Assembly: GCF_047511655.1 (NCBI RefSeq)
Contig: NC_133394.1
Location: forward strand, 55,398,501 to 55,462,500
From: Castor canadensis
Lineage: Eukaryota > Chordata > Mammalia > Rodentia > Castoridae
DNA length: 64,000 nucleotides
Direction: 5' to 3'
Position numbers and translations under genes: made by a program. How positions within the stretch are numbered: position 1 is the stretch's first letter; every line of letters begins with the position of its first letter. Positions 52,207-64,000 of the stretch are shown in pieces. A model generated the notes under the pieces. It did not search any database and was not told the origin of the DNA. It saw only the letters and a program-made list of their open reading frames with translations.

Positions 52207-53042
52207 ATATAAAATTTTATCTACTATTCATGTTCTGATTTTTTCAGTTCACCCCAATAGTATTCTCTTTTCCAGGACAGGATCCTCTAGGGCTAGGCAT
52301 TGCATTTAGTAATTATTTCAAATATGGTATTTTGAAAGGTTTTTGTTCTTAAGAACATCAAGATTCAATTGAGCCGGTTGAGAGGGATGACACTTTTAAG
52401 GGATCAGCATATGTCTACCTCATCTTTCTTAATGATACTGAGAAAAAAAAATCCTGTATCTTCAATATTGTGTAGCATTTGATTTCTAAAATTGTAGTAT
52501 AGTGCCATAATGTTCACAGTGATGAACAAAATATTCTAGGTATTTATATGTCACTTGGTCCCACACAGTGGTTCTAAATTACACAGGATAGTATTGAATG
52601 AGGAAAAGGATAGTATCAAAATATTCTTTCTCAGCCAATAGCAAAGTCACAAGATTATTCTGACATTTTCCCATGCACAAGATGCATTGTGGGAGTGAGA
52701 AGAGACTGGACAGTTCTATGTAAGGAAGCACATGCTTATCTGTGCCTGCTTGATTTCAGTGGTGACAAGTGATTACATTTAGAATTTGTCATGGACTACA
52801 TCTTGAGATTTTAGAAGGTCAATTTTATTTAGATCTAATTTATAAAAAGTAAATATTTTAAGTGCACTGTTTTTTGTTTCATAAGTTGAAGATCTAGATC
52901 ATCTTGAGCACAGTCTCAGCTCTTGAGAATTGGGGACATTTACATGATCTTTATATAGCGAGTAATACTTTAACTCAAATGCAAAAGAATCATCACATTT
53001 CCATTTTTTCCAAATGTTTTGATAAATATTTTTAAAACTTTA

Positions 53043-53340
53043 TTTTCTGCTGGGTTCTGGTGGCACATGTCTCTAATCCAGCTACTTGGGAGACTGAGAT
53101 CAGGAGAGCTGCACTTCGAGGCCATCCCAGGCAAAAATTAATGAAACCACCATTGCAAACCATAGCTTGGCATGCCTATTATTCCACCTAGATGGGAGGC
53201 TGAGATTGGGAGGATTGTGGCTTCTGGCCAGTACAGGGAAAAAAATTTGAGTGCTAATTTCAATAGAAAAAAGATGAGGATGGTGGTACATGCCTGTCAT
53301 CCCAACAAGGGCAGAAAGCAGAAAATTGGAGTCCACCCTT
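53043..53340 (+). mobile_element. Composite SINE (tandem B1/Alu-like units)
   Basis: The first unit has 'ggttctggtggcacatgtct', 'gctacttgggagactgagat' and 'ttcgaggccatcccaggc'. A second starts near 53160 with 'gcatgcctattattcc' and 'gggaggctgagattggga'; a partial third follows near 53280 ('ggtggtacatgcctgtcatc'). The ID part is missing. Confidence 0.82.
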
Positions 53341-53509
53341 TATATTTCTTAAATGTTCTCAGTGCAGACTGTTGTTTAGTAAAGAGCTGTCTCTGGATTA
53401 CTCAGCATCTAACTGAAAAGATACAAAACCAGATTAGTAGCAAAATGCCTATTCCCATAACGTAACAGAAGGAATATTTAAGGGCATTGAATGGATTAAA
53501 AACTTGCAG

Positions 53510-54349
53510 CTAATCTAATATAGTTTTTGCCATGTTGGCAGGAGAAATGACCTGGTCATATGCTCTCTGCATTACCAATATCTGTTGTCTGAGGTTTTGC
53601 AAATTTAAGGTATCATTGCTGTTTGCCCAGGCTCCCATTATGTGAGCTTTGAAGCTCTGCAAAAGATACTCTGACTCATTATAGGGAGCAGCAGTGATGC
53701 AGGTATGGTGGAAGCCCGCATGACATAGGAGGTCCTGTCTGAATTTTATAGTTCGTAGCTCATCCCCCATAGTGAGGAGAGCCACCTCCATGGTATTTAA
53801 GTGGAGATCAACTTTTTCATCTCTAGACACTTGTTGATGAAGGGCATTGTGATATTTTGAATGAGTGTATTAACATAGTGGGCATTTTACTGTTCAGTGG
53901 CATTGAAGCCCAGGAATTTAATTTTTCATTTAAGTAATGGATGCCATTCCAGGTGGATACTGAAGGAAAGCACCATTGCAATGAACTGAAGCATAAAGGC
54001 AACAAAGTGGATTGCCTGTGAAATCATAGGAACTGAAGGTGGGAGTCATTTGCCCATTAGAGTGGCCTCCCACCAACTCTGAATCATTGGTGTAAACCAG
54101 TATGTTTGGTCCTTTCCAAGTTGCTGCTTGAAGCAACAGTGAGTGATGTATAAAGGTCTAGTGTTGTTGAGTTTGGGTCACTGAGTCACCTACGTGTAGG
54201 GTGATAATTGTTAACAGGGCCAAGAAAAAGGACACGAGGCTTATTATACCCCTGATTATAATTCCAGTCATCCTTGTCAGGCACTTGATTTGTCCCCAAC
54301 TGGGTGGAACTGATGTTTGTGACTGTCTCACCAGTGGCCGTCTTCTCAC
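53510..54349 (-). pseudogene. ERV env remnant, broken
   Basis: Pieces lie in different frames: a leader with basic N-terminus and a hydrophobic membrane segment (54349-54158), surface-subunit pieces (54136-53930 and 54005-53823), and a segment with the layout of a betaretroviral transmembrane-subunit ectodomain (53830-53510: heptad-type region, a Cys...Cys loop, then a second helical stretch). The membrane anchor and cytoplasmic tail are missing. Stops and frame changes separate all pieces. Family match is by recognition, not by search. Confidence 0.7.
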
Positions 54350-54451
54350 TTGAATTCATGGCTCAGCTGCATCGGGAGGGTGAGCAGGAGTGTGTCTGCA
54401 GCAGCTGCACACAGCAGGAATGGAGCTGTGCCTGGCCAGTGCTGAGCTTTT

Positions 54452-55615
54452 TCAGAAGGCAAGCAACAAAATCCTAGAATGGCTTTTAGGGTCTTTGGAA
54501 GATTTTAGTAATTTTTTGAGACTTATCTCCCTTAACAGGCAACTCCCTCCAGGCTCTAGTAGGTGCAATTGCCATCTATTGATAAGCCTGAATAGAAAAG
54601 TGGAGGTGATTAAGCATCCATTTAAATGGGCCCCTACCAAGTAACATGTCCGAGTTAATTGGAATTCCACGAGCAGCATTACGAGCTGCTTATTCCCCAT
54701 ATAACTCTGTGTAACCAGTTTTCCACAATAATATTTCCCTGGGCTTAGACAAGCCTTGGAAATCCCCATCCAATCCTCAGGTGGCAGGGCTGAATCTCCC
54801 ACTGCACTCTTAACAATTGTGCAGTAAAAGGGGCAGTAAGACCATACATAGTACATGCCTGTTTGAGTTCTTTTATGGCTTGGAATGAGACTTGTTCATG
54901 AACTCATAAGTGCCTAAGGATTATTGGGATCAGGTTTCTCAACCACTGGGTAGACATGAAAACCTGACATATCTTCCCATGTATTTGTGCTCGTAGTAAG
55001 GCCTTTTGTAAGGGACTGCTATGGCTCTCAGGTCTTGGGGGCCAAGGAGCATCCCCCAAGTGAAGAGTCTCTTTTAATTGATGAACCATGGCATCTTCAT
55101 ATTCTTTCCCCTAAGAACTGGAGTCAGAGCTCAAGTCTGAATCCTCAGTCTTATATTTATGGTATTCAAAGACAGGCTCTGTGTCTCCTAGGAGTGGAAC
55201 AGTTGGACAGGTAATACAGTCTGCCCCACTTACTAGAGTCTGGTGTCCCACTGAAGGGGCTGCAGGTACCCTGGAAAACTCCCTGCACCTCCAGGCTTTG
55301 ACACAGATGAAGGAAATTTTAATTTATGTATGGGAGTTGGATTTAAACAGTCTCTAATCTGACTCCACAAACTGAAAATAAAACTGGCATGCCATAGGGC
55401 CCTTTAGCCATGTAACAGTCTTGGAGTCTTTCTCCCACATTTTCCCAAGTATCAAGATTTACAGTGCCTTCCTCTGGAAACCAAGGACCCGTGCCCTGAA
55501 CATAATCTAAAAATTGTGTAAGCTGAAGCGACCTAATTTTGCTTCCTCTAGTTTTAAGCACTGCTTTTAGCATTTGTACACATAGATCTCTTTCCTTTGA
55601 ACTGTTTTGTCCCAT
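54452..55615 (-). pseudogene. ERV gag remnant, broken
   Basis: A matrix-like frame of 90 codons starts at 55615 with Met-Gly-Gln, the context for N-myristoylation, and contains the Trp-Phe-Pro motif common in betaretroviral matrix proteins; it ends at a stop at 55343. A capsid-like stretch is encoded near 54856-54720. Sequence between is interrupted by stops, and the capsid and nucleocapsid remainder is lost or unrecognisable. The matrix-to-capsid order is correct for gag. Confidence 0.72.
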
Positions 55616-55725
55616 TGTTTTACACCTGGCTGTATTTTTTATGCTCTCTCCCTTACCTTAATTTATAGTGTGCACCACTAGGAGAACATCCCCTCATCTG
55701 AGCTGTGAGTACCCCCATAACCACG

Positions 55726-55743
55726 TCCCACATTGGGTGCCAC
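55726..55743 (-). other. Retroviral primer-binding site, tRNA-Lys type
   Basis: On the minus strand TGGCACCCAATGTGGGAC matches the Lys-1,2 primer site with a few substitutions. It directly follows the LTR, as required for minus-strand DNA priming. Confidence 0.75.
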
Positions 55744-56291
55744 CTCTCACAGCCAGCTTGAGCAGGTCCCTTGACCTGACTGGGATGAGAAAAAAGACAC
55801 AGACAAACATATAGAAAAGTCTGGGACCAGGTGGGTACAAAACTCCTGATGAGAGATGATGGTGACCCCCTCCACCTACAAGTGCATTTATTTATATAGC
55901 AAGTATGGAAAAGTGGGGTGAAGTACAGGCCAAGTTCTCATGGGTCCAGTAGTGTAGGCAGAAGGAACAGCGCAGCTGTGGAATGTTGTTATATACTGCA
56001 GACTATCCTGACTATGTCAACATGCCCTGTTTTCCATGCAAGGCAGTCTTGATGAACCTTGCTTCCCCTTGGCTGGGTCTGTGTCAACCAGCCAAGGGAC
56101 CCTTTGACACATCCGTGCTCATGCCAAAGTCTATCTCCACTGCCTCAGTCTCCCTACTTGCAAGGAAGCCTTGCTGAACCTTGCTCACCTCCTTTGTGCC
56201 AGGGCCTTGCCTTCTTAGCACAAAGGTATTTGACACAGCCTTGCACATATCAAAGTTCTTTCTCAGTCTATTTAAGTACTGGTCTCCCACA
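55744..56291 (-). mobile_element. ERV 5' LTR
   Basis: The minus strand starts TGTGGGAGACC at 56291 and runs to the primer site. A TATATAAATAAA box lies at 55898-55887 on the minus strand. The 3' border lacks a clean CA, perhaps through mutation. About 548 bases long. No second LTR lies in the window, so LTR-LTR dating is impossible. Confidence 0.75.
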
Positions 56292-56296
56292 TGGGA

Positions 56297-56452
56297 AGAT
56301 TTCAGTTCATGTGGTCCTGGGCAGGCAATGAGATCCTATCTCTGAAATAATCAGATCAAAAAGTTCTGGATGCAAAGTTCATGTAATAGAGTGCCTGTCT
56401 AGCAAATGTGAAGCCTTGGGTTCAAAGCCCAGTATAAAAAAAAAAAAAACTT
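56297..56452 (+). mobile_element. SINE with ID-like 3' unit and A-tail
   Basis: A B1-like remnant ('gtggtcctgggcaggcaatg', 'agatcctatctctgaa') is followed by an ID-like unit ('agagtgcctgtctagcaaat', 'gggttcaaagcccagta') and 14 A residues. It begins right at the ERV LTR edge. Confidence 0.78.
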
Positions 56453-56899
56453 TATTTTTTTTTTTATGAAGAGCTCTGTCCATGCAAACTTACCTGTTTG
56501 TCTATAAGAACACCATCTGGAATGAAGACACATGGTATTATAATAATTTTGAACTCACCATGTTCCAGATTCCATGAATACCCACTGTCTTGCAAACCAT
56601 AAAAATTAGAATATGGTTAACATTTCAAAGGGTTTTTTCTTTGTAAAAAACTTCATGGTGGAATTTTAAAATTATAAAGAAGGGTTTTCTGACATCTTAA
56701 AAACTACAGAACCTTTACTTCTAACTAAATTCCAAACTAAAGCCCAATGTTTGTGCTCTCCAGATATTGTAGCCTAAGAATCTCTGACTTCCATGAGTTT
56801 GGATGATCTGAACCTTATTTTTGGGTTTTGTGACTAATTTTCACAATTATTAGGCTGTAAGAATGAATGTAAGTTGATTTGTTCAAAAAAGTTGAATAA

Positions 56900-57110
56900 A
56901 CTCTGGCCAGGCTTGGTGGATAAAGCTATAATCATATATACATAAAACCAAAGATTCAAAGCATTGTGGTTCAAGGCCAGGCTGGGCAAAAAAGAAAAAA
57001 TGTTAGCAAGACCTCCATGTCTGGCTAACATTCAGGGTTGGAGCACTTGCCCAGATGTGCTAGGCCTTGAGTGAGCTCAGTACTACACACACCTACATCC
57101 AATTAAAAAC
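56900..57110 (+). mobile_element. Composite SINE, degraded
   Basis: 'ggccaggcttggtggataaa', 'gtggttcaaggccaggctgg' and then an ID-like 'ggagcacttgcccagatgtg' unit, with an A-poor tail. Confidence 0.72.
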
Positions 57111-57234
57111 ATTCAGGGCCAAATGCCATGTCAGCCACTTAGTCCACAACAAAGTAAAATACAATAAATTACAAAAGAGTTTCCTTCACTTTATTTTTAG
57201 TTTCATTTTAAGGCCTGTAGGTGCCCACCTATGA

Positions 57235-57355
57235 TGTTTGTCTTTTTAGTCAGAGTCTTGGTATGTAGCTCAGACTAACCTCAAAAAAACAATCCTCTTG
57301 TCTCAGCCTTTGGAATGCTGGGATTTCAGGATTGTAACACTATGCCAAGCAGCTG
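57235..57355 (-). mobile_element. B1/Alu-like SINE, reversed
   Basis: The plus strand shows 'gtcttggtatgtagctcaga', 'aatcctcttgtctcagcctt' and 'tggaatgctgggatttcagg', the reverse complement of a B1-type unit. Confidence 0.8.
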
Positions 57356-58194
57356 TTTCTCTTTTTGCCCTCATTAATCACTGTTTATCAGATAACATAG
57401 AGCTCATTGTGGATTTATCTGATATTACAAAATCTACATGCATAGTAATTTTCTTATTTTATGATAATTTATTTTGAAATTCAAGTGGTTCAATGTTATC
57501 AACTCAGAATTCCTTTGATCCATTTCAGGTTTTCTATAAATTGTCTTTCCATTTTTATAGAGTACACTTGCAATACCAGATGTAGTAGAAATTACTTAAT
57601 TCATTGGTGGATGGGAATGGAACTAAACTTATGAAAGGTTTCATTCTTGCTACTTACATTTATTGTTTCAATAGATAGCAACACTGAAAATCTAACAAAC
57701 CCTGAAAAGAAACTCTCTCCGTAGTGGTTTTTTTAAAAAAAATCCTTAATGGACAGTTTTATTGAGATGTTACTGGAACTGAATATATGACATTCAAAGG
57801 AATAAAGCCATACTGTCACAACACAACCTGTGAGATTAAGGATAGGATTCAGCTCCTCTTTTTGAAACTACCATTGACTCCTTGTGGAAGCAGTCTCACA
57901 GTGCTCAAGACCAGTCCCCATGCTCTCTTTGAATACTAAATTTTTCTTTCTCAACAAAGGTATTGTATTGCAAGTGCTACAAATCCTTTGAAGAGAAAAC
58001 TGCCTTCATGTTATATAAAGGAATGAAAAAACATTATCAAGTGTTTGTGTTCTATACGTACTTTACTTTGTCATCATTTGAAAGCAAGCTTTGCTTGTTG
58101 AATATGGATAATAATTTGACAATTACCCTGTAATCACATGTTTTGTAATGTTTAACTTATAGCATTTTTCTCATTTATTTTTCCTTTTAAAAGT
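57356..58194. other. Intergenic DNA, nothing assigned
   Basis: A 'cagttttattgagatgttac' stretch near 57757 hints at an old minus-strand L1 3' end but is too diverged to call. No gene recognised. Confidence 0.5.
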
Positions 58195-60281
58195 TTTTTT
58201 TAATTCACTTATTCACATGTGCACACATTGTTTGGGCAATTGTTCCCCCAGCTGCCTATCCCTGACCTCACCCCCAACACCCTTCGCTTCCAGGTAGAAC
58301 ATGTTCTGCCCTTTTTCTCCAATTTTGTTGAAGAAAAGACATAAGCAATAATAAGAAAGACAAAGCATTTTTGCAAGTTGAAATAAGGATAGCTATACAG
58401 AGAGATTCCTAGCATTGCTTCCATGCTCAACTGTGCTACAACCCAAATTGATTAATCTCTACCTGACCTTTTCACTAGTTCCTGATCCCCTGCCCATATT
58501 GACCTCTGTTGCTTTAAAGTTTCTGTATTTTTTCCTCTGCAGTGGAGACATCAAACACTTTCATGTTTTGGGTTTCCTACTTGTCCCCATACCTCCTGTA
58601 TGTGCTCTCCCCTTAGCATGTGACCCAAGTCCAATAACATTGCTGTATTTGCCCTAAATCTAAAGTCCATATATGAGGGAGAACATATGATTTTTGGTCT
58701 TCTGAGCCTGGATAACCTCACTCAGAATGATGATGTCCAGTTCAATCCATTTACTTGAGAATGATAAGATTTCATTCTTCTTCATGGCTGAGTAAAGCTC
58801 CATTGTGTATAAGTACCACATTTTCTTGATCCATTCATCAGTAGTGAGGCATCTTGGCTGTTTCCATAACTTGGCTATTGTGAATAGTGCTGCAATAAAC
58901 AAGGGTGTGCAGCTGCCTCTGGAATAACCTGGTCGCATTCTTTTGGGTATATCCCCAGGAGTGGGATTGCTGGATCATATGGCAGATCTATCTTTAGATT
59001 TTTAAGAAGCCTCATATATTTTTCCAGAGTGGTTGGTTGCACTAGCTTGCATTCCCACCAGCAGTGTATGAGGGTTCCTTTTTCCCCACATCTTCACCAA
59101 CACCTGTTGTTGGTGTTTTCTGATCATGGCTACTCTAGCAGGCATGAGGTGGAATCTTAGTGTGGTTTTAGTTTGCATTTCCTTTATGGCTAGAGATGGT
59201 GAGCATTTTTTCATGTCTTTCTTGGTCATTTGAATTTCTTCTTTTGAGAAAGTTCTATTAAGTTCAGTTGCCCATTTCTTTATTGGTTCATTGATTTTGG
59301 GAGAGTTTTTCAAGTTCCCTGTATATTCTGATAATCAGTCCTTTGTCTGATGTATAGCTGGCAAATATTTTCTCCCACTCTGTGAGTGTTCTCTTTAGTT
59401 TAGAGACCATTTACTTTGATGTGCAGAATTCTGCCTTTTAATATTATGAAGTCCCATTTGTCCATCCTTTCTCTTAGTTGCTTAGCTGCTGATGTTCTAT
59501 TGAGGAAGTCCTTGCCTATACCTATTACTTCCAGAGTATTCCCTGCTCTTTCATGTAGTAATTTCATGGTTTCGGGTCTGAAAAATGTTCTTGGTTCATT
59601 TTGAGTTGATACTGGTACAGGGTGATAAACATAGATCTAGATTCAGTTTTTTTGCAAATGGATAACTACTTTTCCCAGCAACATTTGTTGAAGAGGCTGT
59701 CTTTTCTCCATCTTATGTTTTCAGCACTTTGTCAAAAATAAGGTGGACATAGCTGTGTGGATTCATGTCCAGGTCCAGGTCCTCTATTCTGTTCCACTGG
59801 TCTTCATGTCTGTATTTGTGCCAGTACCATGCTGTTTTTATTGCTATTGCTTTGTAATATAATTTGAAGTCAGGTATTGTGATATCTCCAGCATTGCTCT
59901 TTTTCCTCAGTATTGCCTTGGCTATTCGTGGTCTCTTGTGTTTCCAAATGAATTTTAGGGTAGATTTTTCAATCTCTGTGATGAATGTCATTGGGATTTT
60001 GGTGGGAATTGCATCAAACAGGTAGATTGCTTTTGGTAGTATAGCCATTTTTACTATGTTGATTCTACCAATCCATTAGCACAGGAGATTTTTTTCCATC
60101 TTCTGTAGTCTTCCTTGATCTCTTTCTTCAGGGGTATGTAGTTTTTCTTATAGAGGTCATTCACATCCTTTGTTAAGTTTATTACTAGTTATTTGACTTT
60201 TTTTGATGCTATTGTTAATGGAATTGTTTCCACATATTCTTTCTCAGTTTGTTGGTTATTGGTGTATAGAAAAACTAATTT
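58195..60281 (-). mobile_element. L1, 3' part, interrupted by the next L1
   Basis: The minus-strand 3' end lies at 58195 (T-run then 'aattcacttattcacatgtg', the complement of the L1 tail). The 3' UTR runs to about 58660, the ORF2 C-terminus from 58938 and the connector/thumb up to 60281. An intact-looking 111-codon ORF2 piece lies at 60048-59713. The element breaks at 60281 in the sequence that corresponds to about 46250 of the L1 at 45441-51025. Confidence 0.93.
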
Positions 60282-63200
60282 TTTTAATTATTATTTTATT
60301 CATATGTGCACACATTGGGTCATTTCTCCCCCCTGCTCCCATCCCCCATCCTTTCCCTCCATACCCCTTCCTAGTTCCAGGCAGGTCCTGTTCTGCCTTT
60401 ATCACTAGTTTTGTTGAAGAAAAGAGACAAGCCTAATAAGGAAGACAAAGTGTTTTTTTTGGTTGAGTTGAGGATAGCTATACAGAAATATTCCTAGCAT
60501 TGCTTTCGTGTACACATGTTATGACCCATGTTGATTCATCTCTAACTGATCTTTACCCTGGTTACTGATCACCTTCTCATGATAACCTCTGTTGCTTTAA
60601 GGTTTCTGTATTAGCTCCTCTGGAATGGGGACATCAAACGCTTTCATGTTTTGGATTTTCTACCTATTTCTATATCACCCAAATGTGCTCTCCCCTTGTC
60701 ATGTGTCCCCAGTCCATTCACATTGCTGCATTTGCCCTAGATCTAAGGTCCGCATATGAGGGAGAACAAATGATTTTTGGTCTTCTGAGATTAGCTAATC
60801 TCGCTCAGAATGATGTTCTCTAGTTCCATCCACTTACCTGCAAATGATAAGATTTCATTCTTCTTCATGGCTGAGTAAAATTCCATTGTGTACAAGTACC
60901 ACATTTTCTTGATCCATTTGTCAGTAGTGGGGTACCTTGGTTGTTTCCATAACTTGTCTATTATGAATAGTGCTGCAATAAATATGGGTGTGCAGCTGCC
61001 TCTGGAGTAATCTGTGTTGCACTCCTTTGGGTATATCCTCAGGATGGGATTGCTGGATCATATGGCTGGTCTATATTTAGATTTTTAAGAAGTTGCCAAT
61101 TTTTTTTCCAGAGTGGTTGTACCAGCTTGCATTCCCACTGGCATTGGATTGGGGTTCATTTTTCCCTGCATCCTTGCCAACACATGTTTTTGGTGGTGTT
61201 TTTGATGATGGCTATTCTAACAGGGTTGAGGTGGAATCTTAGTGTGGTTTTGATTTGCATTTCCTTTACGGCTAGAGATGGTGAGCATTTTTTTCATGTT
61301 TTTTTGCCATTTGAATTTCTTCTTTTGAGAAAGTTCTATTAAGTTTAGTTGCCCATTTTTTAATTGGTTCATTGATTTTAGGAGAGTTTACTTTCTTAAG
61401 TTCCCTCTATATTCTGATTATCTGTCCCTTGTCTGATGTATAGCTGGCAAATATTTTCTCCCACTCTGTGGATGGTCTCTTCAGTTTAGAGACCATTTCT
61501 TTTGTTGTGCCGAAGCTTTTTAATTTTATGAAGTCCCATTTGTCCATTCTTTGTCTTAGTTGTTGAGCTGCTGGGATGGTATTGAGGAAGTCCTTGCCTA
61601 TACCTATTACTTCCAGAGTGTTTTTTGCTCCTTTCTGTAGTAACTTGAGTTTCAGGTCTGATATTTAGGTCCTTGATCCATTTTTATTTGATTTTAATAC
61701 AGGGTGGTAAACATGGATCTAGTTTCAATTTCTGGCAGATGTATAACCACTTTCCCCAGCAACATTTGTTGAAGAGGCTGTCAAAAGACAGGATGGAGAA
61801 AACTCCATCATATGTTTTTGGCACCTTTGTCTAAAATGAGGTGGGTATAACTATGTGGATTCATATCTCAATCTTCTATTCTGTTCCAGTCATCTTCATA
61901 TCTGTTTTTATTGCAATATCATGCTATTTTAATTGCTATTGCTTTGTAATATCGTTTGAAGTCGGGTATTGTGATACCTCCAGCATTGCTTTTTTCACTG
62001 ATATTGCCTTGGCTATTTGTTGTCTCTTGTATTTCCAAATGAACTTTAGAGTAGATTTTTCAATCTCTGTGGTGTAAGTCATTGAGATTTTGATGTGACT
62101 TGCATTAAACATGTAGATTGCTTTTGGTAGTGTAGCCATTTTTACTCTGTTGATTCAACCAATCCATGAGTATAGGAGATCTTTTGATCTTCTGTAGTCT
62201 TCCTCTATCTCTTTCTTCAGGAGTTTGTAATTCTCCTTGTGAGTTCATTCACATCTTTTGTTAAATTTACTCCTAGGTAATGATTTTTGTTAGTTGATTT
62301 TGTATCCTGCCACCTGCTGTATTTGTTTATGGTGTCTAGGAGGTTCTGGGTAGAGTTTTTAGGGTCTTTAAGGTATAGGATCATGTGTCTGCAAATAGAG
62401 ATATTTTGACAGATTCTTTATCTATTTGTATTCCTTTTATTTCTTCTTCTTGCCTAATTGCTCTGGTTAGGAATTCCAGGACTATGTTGAATGGGAGTGG
62501 GGATGGTGGGCACCATTGTTTTGTTCCTGATTTTAGGGGAAATACTTTCAGTTTTTCACCATTACATATGATGTTGGCTGTAGTTGTGTCATATATAGCC
62601 TTTACAATGTTGAGGTATCTTCTTTCTGTTCTTAGTTTTCTTAGAATTTTTATCATGAAGTGGTTTTGGATCTTGTTGAAGGATTTTTCTGCATCTATTG
62701 AGATGATCAATGGGTTTTTGTCTTTGCTTCTATTAATGTGCTGTATTACATTTATAGATTTGGGTATGCAGAACCACCCCTGCATCCCTGGTATGAAGCT
62801 GACTTTGTCATGGTGAATGATCTTTCTGATGTGTTGTTGGGTTTGGTTTGCCATTACTTTATTGACGATTTTTGCATTGATGTTCATTAAGGAGATTGGC
62901 CTATAGTTCTGCTTTTTGAGTTGTCTTTGTCTGGTTTTGGAATGAGTGTAATAGTGGTTTCTATTTCATGGAAAAGTTTAAGGAGTGTTGGTATTAGCTC
63001 TTCTTTCAATGTCTGATAGAATTCAGCAGAAAATCCATCAGGTCCTGGAATTTTCTTTCTTGGGAAACTCTTTATTGCTGCTTCAATTTCATTTTGTGTT
63101 ATAGGTTTATTCAGGTGATTAATATCCTCTTTGTTTAAGTGGGATAGTCATAACTGTTTAGAAATCTGTCCATTTCATCAAGATTTTCAAATTTATTAGA

Positions 63201-64000
63201 ATATAGGTTCTCAAAGTAGTCTCTGATGATTTCCTGGATTTCTGTGGTATTTGTTGTTATCTCCCCTTTTACATATCTGATTTTTCTGATTTGGATTATC
63301 TCTCCTCATTTTAGTCAGGTTTGCCAGGGGTCTGTCAATCTTGTTTATTTTTTCAAAGAACCAGCTTTTTGTTTGATTGATTCTTTTTACATTTTTTTTG
63401 TTACTATTTCATAAATTTTGGGCCTTATTTTTATTATTTATCTTCTTCTGCTTGTTTTGGGATTTGAGCATTAGGTCATTGATTTGCAATATTTCTGTCC
63501 TTTTAATGTATGCACTCAGGGCTATAAACTTTCCTCTTAGGACTGCCTTTCCTTTGTCCCATAAGTTGTGGTAGGTTGTGTTTTCACTTTAATTAACTTC
63601 CAGGAACCTCTTAAGTTCCTCTTTTGTTTCACCTATGACCCACTGATCATTGAGCAATGTGTTGTTTGGCTTCCAATTGTTTGGATATTTTTTATTGTTT
63701 TTTTTGTTGTTGAGTTCTAGTTTTAATGCATTGTTATCAGAGATAATGCATGGGATTATTTCTGTTTTCTTATATTTGTTGAGGCTTGCTTTGTGCCCTA
63801 AAATATGATCAATTTTGGAGAAAGTTTCATGGGCTCCTGAGAAGAATGTATATTGTGTGGAAGTTGGATGAAATATTCTGTAGACATCAGCAAGGTCCAT
63901 TTGATCTATGGTGTGATTTAGATCTAAGATTTCTTTATTGATTTTTTTTGGATGACCTGTGTATTGGTGATAGGGGGATATTTAAATCTCCCACTACCAC
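60282..64000 (-). mobile_element. L1 running off the right edge
   Basis: Its T-run (poly(A) complement) starts at about 60282, followed by the 3' UTR (to about 60745), the ORF2 C-terminus, RT (168-codon piece at 62887-62381) and endonuclease (103-codon piece at 63900-63589 with the Ser-Asp...Asn-Ala-Leu region). The window ends inside ORF2. An internal loss of about 90 bases lies near 62278. Several frameshifts mark it as inactive, although it is one of the better-preserved copies here. Confidence 0.94.

Larger units (their letters stand above)
51026..53040. other. Intergenic DNA, no gene recognised
   Basis: Contains a (GA)n microsatellite, a GT-rich tract near 52118-52135 and an ID/B1-like SINE (52130-52206). 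Nothing else assigned. Confidence 0.6.
53480..56291 (-). mobile_element. Betaretrovirus-like endogenous retrovirus, internally deleted, 3' end missing
   Basis: On the minus strand the order is 5' LTR (56291-55744), primer-binding site (55743-55726), gag (from 55615), a junction near 54450-54360, env pieces (54349-53510) and an abrupt end near 53480. No protease or polymerase sequence is recognised and no 3' LTR follows; a composite SINE lies next to the broken end. The gag matrix start, the Lys-type primer site and the env layout fit class II (betaretrovirus/HERV-K or IAP-like) elements. All frames are damaged, so it is a dead copy. Confidence 0.82.

Overview
The window is mammalian nuclear DNA. 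It holds one spliced protein-coding gene, two broken retrocopies of other genes, and a large load of retrotransposons. The SINEs point to a rodent: B1-like monomers, ID-type tRNA-derived units, and composites in which two B1/Alu-like units are joined to an ID-like unit. That composite layout, together with the L1 3' end and its G-rich tract, fits a castorimorph rodent such as a beaver best. The species call is inference from repeat style and memory; no search was run.

Layout. 1-3760: 3' part of a plus-strand L1. 3761-15750: AT-rich intergenic DNA with SINEs, a CA microsatellite, an old minus-strand L1 and a MaLR-type LTR. 15760-19078: an older, rearranged plus-strand L1 with a displaced ORF2 shard and a snap-back palindrome. 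19080-23600: intergenic DNA with a 0.1-kb segment present twice. 23640-27610: CpG promoter, five coding exons and 3' UTR of MAD2L1, the spindle-checkpoint HORMA protein. All splice sites follow GT-AG and the joined exons give 205 codons plus stop. 27611-38330: intergenic DNA with a MER2-like Tigger, MIR, L2 and MaLR remnants, and an unexplained 2-kb block bounded by perfect 34-bp direct repeats and imperfect inverted repeats. 38335-39600: decayed retrocopy of PCGF6. 39830-42130: decayed intronless KRAB/C2H2 zinc-finger sequence with a perfect 116-bp tandem duplication. 44032-44452: MST-type LTR. 45441-51025: minus-strand L1 with its 5' end, tandem 5'-UTR units, ORF1 and most of ORF2, but no 3' end. 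53480-56291: minus-strand betaretrovirus-like ERV reduced to LTR, primer-binding site, gag pieces and env pieces. 58195-64000: two minus-strand L1s abutting in a way that suggests nesting.

Only MAD2L1 looks functional. The other coding-like segments are retrotransposon ORFs or retrocopies with stops and frameshifts. I found no convincing new gene system. The structures least explained by known families are the 34350-36414 block, the 18502-18551 fold-back and the 116-bp duplication.
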